Assembly (NCBI GenBank): GCA_902784435.1
Contig: CACZUR010000010.1
Location: forward strand, 1 to 64,000
Source: an uncultured Bacteroidia bacterium
GTDB lineage: Bacteria > Bacteroidota > Bacteroidia > Bacteroidales > UBA932
Length of the DNA stretch: 64,000 bases
Direction: 5' to 3'
In this document: positions 7,527 to 14,905 of the stretch, one piece after another
Layout: every line of letters starts with the position of its first letter
Position numbering within the stretch: position 1 is the stretch's first letter
Notes under the pieces: model-generated
Database searches by the model: none
What the model saw: only the letters and a program-made list of their open reading frames with translations
Told to the model about the DNA's origin: nothing
Position numbers and translations under genes: made by a program

Positions 7527-9455
7527 TTATAGTATTTTATACCCATTCTCCTTGCGCCCGTCAATCCGCATCTGTGCCGGCTGCACATTGAGCCATTCCA
7601 TATTTTGGAGGTCAGATGCCTTTGCCGTTTTTTCTATTTCCAGCATACGGTAAATATCTGCCAGTATTGCCTTTACTTGTTTGAGGGGGTAAAAGCTGCC
7701 GGGAATGAAAGCGTCCATGGTGGCGTCCTTCAGTGTCTCTTGCTTGTTGGACGTGTTGACGAGGCGCTTAAGGCGTGCCTCTATGTATGAGTTGCTCCTA
7801 ATCTTCTCTGGACCAAGAACATTGTAATAGTTCTTAATCTCAATAGGAATCTGCGGCAGGTATTCCAGTTTTTCCTTGCAGTCCGGGTGGGCGTCGATGG
7901 TGTCACAGTATTTCTTGATGCACTGCTCGAATGTGCCACCGTAATTCTGCAAGAAGGCTCTCACAACCGGATCATCGGCAATGGTTTTCGTGGTGTCGTC
8001 AACGAAAGTCATTACTTGGCAATCGTCAAGGTACTGGCTGTTTCGGATGTCCCATGCCCGAATCTCATTATACATGGCCAGCTCGTTGAACCCGACCACG
8101 CGGGCTCCGGAGACCTTGTCGTCAATAACAACGACGTAGTCGTCTGCGCACTGGTCAATTTTTTGGGCTTTGCGCAACTTGTTCGCCATGTTGTTCTGAA
8201 GCTGCGCGCTACTGTTGTTGTAGGTGTCAATCCACTCATTGGTTACGGCAATTTTTGCGGTTACATTGGACTGGAACTCGGCGTCACTCATGGTGGTTGA
8301 ACTTGCCAGGACCTTGTAGAAGAAGGTCGCGTCCATCCTGAATGGATTATCTTCACGGCGCTGCCGCCCCATGATCTGGGGAACGTCAATCCAAATGTCG
8401 ATACCCAGGTGCTGAAGGTTTATATCACTGAAGATATAGGTGTAAGCACAGGGGGAGTAGAAGTCTACGCCTTCAAAAGACGTCCTTGTAACGAATGTAT
8501 ACGGTTTATGCTGCTGACCATACTGCGGGGCGTGTCCAATCGTAAACCCGAGCCTGTTGCCGTCAGCATCTGTTATACGCGAAAGTCTTACAGCGTTTTC
8601 TTCTGTCCGTGCGCAGATGATGTTAGTATTCTCCGGGGTAAGGTCGTTGTCCTTGATGATGGCAATAATCTGCCCGATGTCGTTTAGGAAGAATACAGCC
8701 TCTGTAGCGTCCAACTCCCGTCCGTGGAGCATTTTCTTTTCAAAATAGTGTTCTATCTTGAAGCGGTTAATAATACGTGCGGCTGTCCTGCGTATGGATT
8801 GCCGATAGTACGGCTTCTTTTGGATATTAGCCGTATGGTACGCTTCTTTAGGCCACTCCAGCTCAACGTAAGGGAGATTGGCGAATTGGGGAAGCTGATA
8901 GAGATAGTTTTCCATAAATGGTGTTGCCGACAGGTACATGACCTGGTCGGTAAATCCCAGATTGTACAGAAACTCCATTTCCACATCTCCTTTGAAGGCG
9001 GCGTCCGTGAAGAGTGTTTGGAACTCGTCCACAACTATATGGAACTGATCCAGAATGCCCTCCTCCGCAAGACGCTGTACCACATGTTTAAAAGAATCGT
9101 ATGTAACGATTATTTTGGGCGCATACCCGTTAAACGGATTGCCAAGGTCTGTTTTCCTGATGTATTCCATCATTCGTTCTTGAAGCTCAAAGACGCTTGT
9201 GTTACGATCATCACAAGGTCTGAACTCATGAACTCGACCTATAAACTCCGGTGCATTGGCCTTGCAATGGTTTAATTCACTGCGTGGGCTACAAAGGATT
9301 ATTGGCCATGAGTTCTTCAAGACCATTGTAGTTGCGCCGCAGCCGGTTAGCTTTTTGTTAAGCACAAAGCTGCCTGTAGGAAAATGTGATTGGATGTAAT
9401 CCAAATACTCACTCAGGTGTTCTTTACCTGGTACTCTAATAATTTGTTTTACCAT
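7527..9455 (-). CDS. SF2-like DEAD/DEAH helicase with atypical P-loop
   Basis: A 642-residue protein. Helicase motifs are present in order: TGCGATT (37-43) at the Walker A position, DEFQ (143-146) as motif II, SAT (176-178) as motif III and QIMGRQRR (360-367) as motif VI. The Walker A segment lacks the usual lysine, reading GCGATT instead of GxGKT. I recall related Bacteroidota mobile-element proteins with GCGxTT here, so this may be a family trait rather than decay. The C-terminal 270 residues are mostly helical and unrecognised. A role in replication or processing of element DNA is inferred from context. Monocistronic, with a 590-bp noncoding region upstream. Confidence 0.75.
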   Translation of the reverse strand: MVKQIIRVPGKEHLSEYLDYIQSHFPTGSFVLNKKLTGCGATTMVLKNSWPIILCSPRSELNHCKANAPEFIGRVHEFRPCDDRNTSVFELQERMMEYIRKTDLGNPFNGYAPKIIVTYDSFKHVVQRLAEEGILDQFHIVVDEFQTLFTDAAFKGDVEMEFLYNLGFTDQVMYLSATPFMENYLYQLPQFANLPYVELEWPKEAYHTANIQKKPYYRQSIRRTAARIINRFKIEHYFEKKMLHGRELDATEAVFFLNDIGQIIAIIKDNDLTPENTNIICARTEENAVRLSRITDADGNRLGFTIGHAPQYGQQHKPYTFVTRTSFEGVDFYSPCAYTYIFSDINLQHLGIDIWIDVPQIMGRQRREDNPFRMDATFFYKVLASSTTMSDAEFQSNVTAKIAVTNEWIDTYNNSSAQLQNNMANKLRKAQKIDQCADDYVVVIDDKVSGARVVGFNELAMYNEIRAWDIRNSQYLDDCQVMTFVDDTTKTIADDPVVRAFLQNYGGTFEQCIKKYCDTIDAHPDCKEKLEYLPQIPIEIKNYYNVLGPEKIRSNSYIEARLKRLVNTSNKQETLKDATMDAFIPGSFYPLKQVKAILADIYRMLEIEKTAKASDLQNMEWLNVQPAQMRIDGRKENGYKIL

Positions 9456-9486
9456 GATGAATAATGTTTAATATTTTGTAATGATT

Positions 9487-9815
9487 TAATAACCAGAACG
9501 ATAGGGACTGAATCCTTGAATGGAAATCATGTAAGAATATTATGTAGCCTTATGAATTCATACATAAGAAGGGTACAATAAGGCCAATAACACCACTCGT
9601 CTACGAGTCCGCTATGGCCTAAGCGTAAGCGAGGGTCATAGGGGTGATTGATGGGATACTCGCTGCCGCTCCTACCCATCGGCTGCGCTGCGCTTGCCTT
9701 TTACAATAATTATGTACTACTTTTTTTGGTCTATGAGAGATAAATAGTTGTTTATTAATGTAATCGACCAAACTCAGCGAGATTTTTAGGACAGTCCCTA
9801 TCATTCTGGATATTA
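9487..9815. repeat. Region bounded by a 24-bp inverted repeat, structured interior
   Basis: The segments 9487-9510 and 9792-9815 are inverted copies of each other with 22 of 24 positions matching; the core is CCAGAACGATAGGGACTG on the left and CAGTCCCTATCATTCTGG on the right. The roughly 280 bp between them encodes no convincing protein and is rich in dyads, for example CTCGTCTACGAG, CTATGGCC/GGGTCATAG and GATGGG/CCCATC (around 9595-9690). No clear target-site duplication flanks it. It could be a MITE-like insertion or a replication or transfer origin of the element. Confidence 0.55.
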
Positions 9816-9907
9816 TTCCTAACTATTTTTTCAAAAAACTGAAATTCAATGTTTTCCATCAAATATTAGGAAAGCAGGTCAATTAGACCTACCTTTTTAT
9901 CATTTCA

Positions 9908-9926
9908 TTTAATATAGTATATTATA
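9908..9926. promoter_or_regulatory. Near-palindrome matching the operator at 1097
   Basis: The site reads TTTAATATA G TATATTATA: 9-bp arms around one base, one arm mismatch, and the same TATATTATA half-site as the perfect palindrome at 1097-1115. A third copy (TATATTATA G TATTTTATA, 7523-7541) overlaps the stop codon of the helicase gene. It lies in the noncoding region upstream of the leftward helicase gene and may bind the element repressor. Confidence 0.35.
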
Positions 9927-9944
9927 TCTTCGGTTTTTTCAAAA

Positions 9945-9982
9945 AAAAAAAGAATGGGGCCGAACCTCACGGCCGGGCCCCA
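9945..9982 (-). terminator. Terminator of the 10046-10405 gene
   Basis: Read leftward, the inverted repeat TGGGGCC...GGGCCCCA (9955-9982) is followed by ATTC and a run of T's (complement of the A run at 9941-9951). Confidence 0.8.
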
Positions 9983-10045
9983 CCAGAATACGAATAAGTA
10001 TGATAGGATTGATGTTTACGGTTATAAGGTATTAACCGTTTTTGG

Positions 10046-10405
10046 CTATTGCACCCAACCGAACTTATCGCGTCTCCATTGTGGCCGGCATACCTGTGCG
10101 TCGTAGGCTTTGAAAAAGTCTTCCTTCATGTTGTCATCAACGCTTTCCGGATCAAACCATTCTTTCAGCAGAGGTTCGGCTACCGCCCAAGCAGTATCCC
10201 TGTCCACGCAGGCTTTCTTTGCATGGTCACCTAAATACTCTGCGTCGGTAGCGCCGCTGTCCGTGAAGCTAAGATACTCATCCGTACGGGCAACGATATA
10301 CTTGCCAAATGCTTTCATGATTGCCTTGTCCTGCCGTTCCTTACTGGAGTCCGAACCTGCTGTTTGCTGGTGTAGCTTTCTTAAGAAATCTTCAAAATTA
10401 CTCAT
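10046..10405 (-). CDS. 119-residue hypothetical protein
   Basis: The start is chosen at ATG 10405 (MSNFEDFLRKLHQQ), preceded by an A-rich leader typical of the phylum; a longer open frame to 10513 would cover the iteron-like repeats. The product is hydrophilic and helical, with DAEYLGDHAKKACVD and a C-terminal QWRRDKFGWVQ. It resembles small phage or plasmid accessory proteins in size, but I recognise no family. It has its own terminator and lies next to the putative replication region. Confidence 0.5.
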   Translation of the reverse strand: MSNFEDFLRKLHQQTAGSDSSKERQDKAIMKAFGKYIVARTDEYLSFTDSGATDAEYLGDHAKKACVDRDTAWAVAEPLLKEWFDPESVDDNMKEDFFKAYDAQVCRPQWRRDKFGWVQ

Positions 10406-10492
10406 GTTAATGTTTCTATTTGCGTTTATAAGGAATTGCCCGGGTGACAAAAATCCCGTCCTCTGCCACTGTATCATTCCATTATCAACATA

Positions 10493-10594
10493 GGGTGAAC
10501 GGGGTGAATTCATGATGATTCAGAGCCGTTCAGAATTAGCTAATGAGTTGATACTGATATATGAAGTGGGTGAACAATGTGGGTGAACAGTTCA
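10493..10594. repeat. Iteron-like GGGTGAAC cluster
   Basis: GGGTGAA occurs at 10493, 10502, 10568 and 10580. The last two are part of a GTGGGTGAAC direct repeat separated by AAT, and an inverted GTTCAC follows at about 10590. The cluster sits in the gap just downstream of the replication ATPase gene, whose product carries a C-terminal HTH. Short clustered direct repeats next to a replication gene are the usual form of plasmid iterons; no other evidence for an origin is available. Confidence 0.4.
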
Positions 10595-10609
10595 CGGTGT
10601 AGTTCAGGG

Positions 10610-10645
10610 TATGGAAAAGAAGAAAGCGGGCCGTGAAGCCCGCTT
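10610..10645 (-). terminator. Terminator of the leftward replication operon
   Basis: AAGCGGGC (10624-10631) pairs with GCCCGCTT (10638-10645). Read leftward it is followed by TCTTCTTTTCC. It lies 13 bp past the stop of the gene at 10658-12475. Confidence 0.8.
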
Positions 10646-10657
10646 CCTACAAAGATT

Positions 10658-12475
10658 CTATTTGCTGTCACCGCCGGGTTTTCGTTCGTAATCCCGCACC
10701 AACTTCTTAATCCAGTTCCCCGTGCATCCGTATTTCTTGCCCAACGTTTCCCAACCAGTGCCGGCGTCATGCTCCTGCTTCAACCGCGGCGCATCTGCTC
10801 TCCCTGGTTTCTTTTGTGGTGACGACGTTTGCAAGGTAGTGGGAGCGGGATGCGTAATCTCCTTTGCCGTTTCTGCCTGCTGGCTCTTTTCGCGCAAGTA
10901 GTTCTGTTCATCGGCAAATTTGTGTAGGTAACGCTCCATCACATAGTCTGCAATATACCGAACGAGGCCGATAACTTGGTTCCTTGCATCGGAATCACAC
11001 TCATCAGGTTCACCAGCGAGCATGTGCAGGACAATACCGCAGTGGAAGGCAATCGCAGCAATTCTTGCACGAGCATCTTTCCGTGCCAGATTGCCATCGG
11101 CTTTATAAATAGGGACTTGGTCATCTAACCATTTTTGAAGCGCTTTATTCAAATACCCGAGGTCCACAACTGTTTCCGGGCAGGGGATATCGTTACCAGA
11201 AGCGTCCGTAGTGTAGACATACTTCATCCGCCAGTTGTCTATCCTGTCTTGAATCTGGTCAAGCATCCCATCCTCTGCCAGGTCGATGGACTGCAACTTG
11301 TCATCGCTGTCTGGAATGAGGCTGAAGATGTATCTAGAAACCATACCCCCTTGCAGATTACCGCGAGTGAATGCTACCACGGCGTCAGGCGTACCGGTAT
11401 AAAAGACATTCATGAATACGGGAAACATCCCTTTAACAGAGTCCTTTGCCTTGTTGTTCTGGTAGACGGGGTCATTGTCAAAGGCCTTGCAGTAGTGCTC
11501 CGTGGTCAGTCCGTTCTTCTCCTTCATGGCCTTGTTTACAGCCACGATCTCCGGCTCGAAATCAAAGATATGGACGCCACCATTTCCCGCTAAAACATCA
11601 AACAGCTTGGATCTGGTAACGGAGACGCCGACGTTCTGGATGATTTTCTTCGGTGACGCCGCTGCGGTCTTGTCGCCGTTGCCTTCGAAGAGCTTTGTTG
11701 TGTCCGCATCAATAACCCGCTTAAACAGACGCTTGAATATCTGTCCGAACTTTGCTTTGCCCTGTCCCCAGTTGCCTTCCACGATAACTAATAAGTTGGG
11801 TGCGTGAAGATTCCCGTCAAGATACCGGGCGCGCACCTTTGAGAACCCGAGTGCACCAAAGGCGGACAGCAGCAAGAACAACATCGGTTCAAAGTACCCT
11901 GGAGGACAGCAAGCCAAGATATAGCCCAAGGGGTCCGGCAAGCATAGGAGATTCGGCTTGGGATGCTTGGCGCGGAATCGTTCCATCCAAGTCTTTTTCT
12001 CGGGCTGTTCCGGGTCATTGGCATTAGGCAGCTCTGGCTCTTGCTGTTCCTTCACCTTGTATTCCTTGTCAATACGCTTTTTCTGCTCGTATTCGGTAAC
12101 GGAGCACCTCATGCCCACGTATTGCTTTAATGTATCTTTTGCAATATCCCAGAGAGAGCTAATGCGCTTAAAGTCGCTGAAAAGGCCTACCGCACTGTTC
12201 CTAGCGAGCTCGATAATCTCTCCAGTATTCCGGCCAGCGGCAGATACGGAGAAGGGGCCGAGGCCAATACTGACACGCTCTTGTGAACGTCGTTCTTGCC
12301 GGGATTGTCTACGGTTCCCCGACCGACGCTGTTTTGTTTTTACATCAATGTGGGGGCCGAAGCCCCCCATTGGATTCTGCATATCAAGACCCTGTTTAAG
12401 GCTTAGGGTCAGGTCGTCCACACCACACTCCCGTGGCTGGATACTATTGTTGGTGTTAGCGTTTCTTTTTGTCAT
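10658..12475 (-). CDS. DUF3987-type replication ATPase/helicase with C-terminal HTH
   Basis: A 605-residue protein. A basic N-terminus is followed by an acidic linker and a DUF3987-like ATPase domain (about 175-480) of the kind found in mobile-element primase-helicases. The P-loop reads GNWGQGKAKF (234-243), with alanine where Ser/Thr normally follows the lysine. IFDFEPEIVAVNKAM is a plausible Walker B region, and GGMVSRYIFSL resembles the arginine-finger segment of that family. The last 45 residues (WETLGKKYGCTGNWIKKLVRDY) form a helix-turn-helix. It is the last gene of the leftward operon and is followed by a terminator and iteron-like repeats, suggesting a replication initiator or helicase role. 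Confidence 0.65.
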   Translation of the reverse strand: MTKRNANTNNSIQPRECGVDDLTLSLKQGLDMQNPMGGFGPHIDVKTKQRRSGNRRQSRQERRSQERVSIGLGPFSVSAAGRNTGEIIELARNSAVGLFSDFKRISSLWDIAKDTLKQYVGMRCSVTEYEQKKRIDKEYKVKEQQEPELPNANDPEQPEKKTWMERFRAKHPKPNLLCLPDPLGYILACCPPGYFEPMLFLLLSAFGALGFSKVRARYLDGNLHAPNLLVIVEGNWGQGKAKFGQIFKRLFKRVIDADTTKLFEGNGDKTAAASPKKIIQNVGVSVTRSKLFDVLAGNGGVHIFDFEPEIVAVNKAMKEKNGLTTEHYCKAFDNDPVYQNNKAKDSVKGMFPVFMNVFYTGTPDAVVAFTRGNLQGGMVSRYIFSLIPDSDDKLQSIDLAEDGMLDQIQDRIDNWRMKYVYTTDASGNDIPCPETVVDLGYLNKALQKWLDDQVPIYKADGNLARKDARARIAAIAFHCGIVLHMLAGEPDECDSDARNQVIGLVRYIADYVMERYLHKFADEQNYLREKSQQAETAKEITHPAPTTLQTSSPQKKPGRADAPRLKQEHDAGTGWETLGKKYGCTGNWIKKLVRDYERKPGGDSK

Positions 12476-12671
12476 GGCGATAAGGATGGTTACGAAGATA
12501 GTCCTTGCGCATTAGCCAAGAGGCGTCCTGAGCCTTGATGATTTTGCGTCGTTCGATACCTGCAGCAATAGGAGCTCCGATGGCAGCGCCGGCCTTGATG
12601 ATTTCGGCGGACGCCTCCAGAAAGTCCAGGAGGCTATCCCACCATGAGGAAGACAAATTATTGTTGTTCAT
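12456..12671 (-). CDS. 71-residue amphipathic/basic protein
   Basis: The product begins MNNNNLSSSWWDSLLDFLEA, continues with a glycine/alanine-rich helix (IIKAGAAIGAPIAAGI) that could sit in or on a membrane, and ends in a strongly basic tail. It overlaps the upstream gene by 14 bp and the replication gene by 20 bp, so translation is likely coupled across all three. No family recognised; it could be a membrane-active or DNA-binding accessory protein. Confidence 0.55.
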   Translation of the reverse strand: MNNNNLSSSWWDSLLDFLEASAEIIKAGAAIGAPIAAGIERRKIIKAQDASWLMRKDYLRNHPYRHDKKKR

Positions 12672-13107
12672 CTTGCTTTTGCTTTACTGTGTTACGATAC
12701 TTTTTGATACGTGCGTAAACGGTCTGGACGGAAATGCAAAGACGGTTGGCAATTTCCCTTTTGGGAACGCCACTTTCATACCATGCGTGAATGAGTTCTA
12801 CTTCCTCGTCGGTGATTTTCCTGGCGTGGGGAAGAGAGGGAACCGCCACAGCGCCATCGTTTTCGTGCTCACTGGCAGCAGTAGATGGTGGCGGGAGTAG
12901 TAGAGGTTCATCAAAGTGCTTGGGATGCTCGCCATTACCGTTGACGATATGTGCAAGACCGGCGAGAGCCAGTCCGGTAAAGATTCCAGCAATAAAACTG
13001 CCGGAAGAGAAGGATACTCCATTGCCCGAAGTTGTTCCGGGGATGGCGGAATGGTGCCCGATACCAGCTGTGGCATCGAGCGGAAGGAATGTGTTTGTTC
13101 TTATCAT
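12658..13107 (-). CDS. Membrane-anchored helix-turn-helix protein
   Basis: A 149-residue protein with one hydrophobic segment (about 37-55, SFIAGIFTGLALAGLAHIV), a proline-rich linker, and a C-terminal HTH (about 97-137; ITDEEVELIHAWYESGVPKR, then EIANRLCISVQTVYARIKKY) resembling the DNA-binding domain of Hin-type recombinases but without any catalytic domain. A DNA-binding domain tethered to the membrane would suit a regulator or a partition/anchoring factor. It starts 2 bp after the methyltransferase gene. Function is not assigned. Confidence 0.65.
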   Translation of the reverse strand: MIRTNTFLPLDATAGIGHHSAIPGTTSGNGVSFSSGSFIAGIFTGLALAGLAHIVNGNGEHPKHFDEPLLLPPPSTAASEHENDGAVAVPSLPHARKITDEEVELIHAWYESGVPKREIANRLCISVQTVYARIKKYRNTVKQKQDEQQ

Positions 13108-13109
13108 AT

Positions 13110-14012
13110 TTATGCAATATGTTTGTGTTCATTTTTCAACCAGGCCATGATTTTGTGATGAAGGCTGAAGGGCGGGTTGTCGATCACGATGTCGCACTTT
13201 TCCTTGATTGCCGTGCATTCGGCGCTGTCGAAGGAACCGTTGCCGGACAGTCTGGTGATGGTTACCTTCCGACCATCGTAGTCGTACCGCCACGCTCCAT
13301 CTCCACGGTCAAGGCAGGTTGCGGTGTAATGCTTAAGACCGAGTTCGTGGAAGTGTGCGGTAAAGTAAGCGACGAACTGCGATTGCCGGTAGTCGGAGAA
13401 GGGTGAGTATATCCATTTCCCATTTAACTCCTGTCTGTAGTGGTTCATCTCCGCGGCGATGTCAGAGATGTGCGTGTAGAACTCATCGTCCTTGGCCTTC
13501 TTTGCCTTTCTCAGTTTTTCATTCTTTGCCATAGGCAATTCTTTTTGAATTATGATACGTGTAAACAAGTTCTTCCCGTTGATCCTGTCCTGATGCCCAA
13601 GAACGTATTTGCCGTCAATCACGGTATGTGCGCCCGTCAGAATCCCCAGTGTTGCATAGCCGGGAAGCGGGTTTTCGAGATACGTGACCGGTACAGCCAT
13701 GGGACCTTCATAATCGTATGGGATGTCCTGGACGCGGGAGACCTCGATAGCGTCGTAGTTGTCAAGCTTGGAATATGCGGCTGGATTCTCACAATAGGAT
13801 TTGACGAGCGTGGAGGTTTTGCGGACCTTTGCGCCATCGCCTTTCAGGTTGGTGTACCAGAGAGTGCCAACAGTGGCGTCTGTGCCGTCGGGCCTGGTGA
13901 AAGACTTCGGTTTGGTATAGCCTACCTTGACCTCCCCGTCTTTCATGTCGCGGAAAGTATCAGTAACATACCCCATGGCGCTCTTGGAACCGATTATGAG
14001 AAATTTCTTCAT
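13110..14012 (-). CDS. Circularly permuted EcoRI-type adenine DNA methyltransferase
   Basis: A 300-residue protein. In M.EcoRI-like enzymes the order is an N-terminal KxKKDEFYT block, then NPPF, then KKFLIIG and the C-terminal half ending near KRIxI. Here the C-terminal half comes first (MKKFLIIG at 1-8, LDNYDAIEV at 83-91, IPYDYEGPMAVPVTYL at 97-112, LFTRIIIQ at 149-156). The usual N-terminal half follows in frame: MAKNEKLRKAKKAKDDEFYT at 161-180, catalytic NPPF at 279-282, ending 18 residues later. All parts appear present, so this is permutation rather than truncation. An internal ATG at 13532 corresponds to the ancestral start. Expected activity is N6-adenine methylation. No restriction endonuclease is adjacent, so it is probably an orphan or anti-restriction enzyme. 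Confidence 0.85.
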   Translation of the reverse strand: MKKFLIIGSKSAMGYVTDTFRDMKDGEVKVGYTKPKSFTRPDGTDATVGTLWYTNLKGDGAKVRKTSTLVKSYCENPAAYSKLDNYDAIEVSRVQDIPYDYEGPMAVPVTYLENPLPGYATLGILTGAHTVIDGKYVLGHQDRINGKNLFTRIIIQKELPMAKNEKLRKAKKAKDDEFYTHISDIAAEMNHYRQELNGKWIYSPFSDYRQSQFVAYFTAHFHELGLKHYTATCLDRGDGAWRYDYDGRKVTITRLSGNGSFDSAECTAIKEKCDIVIDNPPFSLHHKIMAWLKNEHKHIA

Positions 14013-14069
14013 GGCTGTGCAGGTTATTGGTGACCAGCGGTAGTATCACCCACCGCTGGCCAAAGAGTA

Positions 14070-14372
14070 CTAGTCGCCGCTGTTACGACGCTTTTGGATG
14101 TGGGATACGAGGCCGTAGATACCTGCGCCGATGATGGCGCCGCCTGCAAGGCCACCGAAAAGATAGGTACGGGCACGGATGGCAGACTCATAGTAATTCT
14201 GGGTAGCATCCACGAGTTGCATGAGAGTCTCCGCCGATACCCGCGAATTACCGTTCGGAGAGTTGCTGTTCTCAGCGTCGATCGCGTCTAAGAAGGTGAT
14301 TAAAGCTGGAGCCGTAGGCCGCTTGACCTGATCGGACGCTCCTGGGTTGTTGGATTTTAGGATTTTGGACAT
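14070..14372 (-). CDS. 100-residue protein with C-terminal membrane segment
   Basis: A polar N-terminal region (about 1-65) is followed by one strongly hydrophobic segment (YLFGGLAGGAIIGAGIYGLV, about 69-88) and a short basic tail (HIQKRRNSGD), so it is likely tail-anchored. It lies between the HTH regulator and the methyltransferase on the same strand. A small hairpin with GCTGAGC/GCTCGGC (about 14380-14410) separates it from the regulator gene. No family recognised. Confidence 0.55.
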   Translation of the reverse strand: MSKILKSNNPGASDQVKRPTAPALITFLDAIDAENSNSPNGNSRVSAETLMQLVDATQNYYESAIRARTYLFGGLAGGAIIGAGIYGLVSHIQKRRNSGD

Positions 14373-14423
14373 AAAAATATTGTTTTATGGCTAGCCGAGC
14401 TGCGCTCAGCAAGGCCGGTTTGT

Positions 14424-14708
14424 TTATCGCGAATCAATACGGTTAGCTTCCTGGAAGGCGACCAGGTCTGAACGCTTCACATAGATCTTGCGCCCTCTTT
14501 GGATGAAGGGAATACGCTTTTCATCCCGATAGCGCTGGAATGTACGTTCGCAGATGTTCAGCTCCTCGCATACGCGTGCAGTATCAAGGTATTCTTCCTG
14601 CTCCTGCTGTACGGCGGAAGGCCCAAGCCTCCGATCCATCTCCTCCGAGACCGCCCGGTGGACGATAGCTTCAAGCTCATCTACGGTGATTGTAACTACT
14701 TTTATCAT
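14424..14708 (-). CDS. Excisionase/MerR-like HTH DNA-binding protein
   Basis: The start is taken at ATG 14708 (product begins MIKVVTITVDELEAIV) because the longer version to 14756 adds an unrelated hydrophobic stretch. The 94-residue product has an N-terminal helix (DELEAIVHRAVSEEMDRRLG), then an HTH_17-type winged helix: YLDTARVCEELNICERTFQR followed by a basic wing and VKRSDLVAFQ. This layout is common to Bacteroidota element regulators and excisionases. It is the first gene of the leftward operon 14708-10658 and lies just below the phased CGATAT repeats, which are its most likely binding sites. Confidence 0.75.
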   Translation of the reverse strand: MIKVVTITVDELEAIVHRAVSEEMDRRLGPSAVQQEQEEYLDTARVCEELNICERTFQRYRDEKRIPFIQRGRKIYVKRSDLVAFQEANRIDSR

Positions 14709-14792
14709 CTTATTGCGAAATTTTCCCGGGACAAAAATAAAACAAGATTTTCGCACTACAAATTTTATAACCGATTACAAATCAAGGTTTTA

Positions 14793-14848
14793 TATCGTTT
14801 GGGAGCACGCGATATTGGGGCGATATTTTGACGATATCACCACGATAT
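14793..14848. promoter_or_regulatory. Four CGATAT boxes at exact 11-bp spacing
   Basis: CGATAT begins at 14810, 14821, 14832 and 14843, one per helical turn, and an inverted copy ATATCG lies at 14793-14798. The cluster is between the terminator of the integrase-side operon and the start of the HTH/excisionase-like gene. Such phasing on one face of DNA is characteristic of cooperative binding by Xis-type or regulator proteins. Confidence 0.55.
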
Positions 14849-14854
14849 TGGCAT

Positions 14855-14879
14855 AAAAAAAGGCCCTCCTAGGAGGACC
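14855..14879 (-). terminator. Terminator of the integrase operon
   Basis: Read leftward, the near-perfect palindrome GGTCCTCCTAGGAGGGCC (complement of 14862-14879) is followed by seven T's. It closes transcription from 17910 through 14906. Confidence 0.8.
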
Positions 14880-14905
14880 ATATAGATAAGAAATACTTTT
14901 ACCGG

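Noticed and set aside
13110..13532. Methyltransferase considered as a truncated M.EcoRI homologue starting at the internal ATG
   Set aside because: The missing C-terminal half is present in frame upstream of that ATG, so permutation explains the whole gene.
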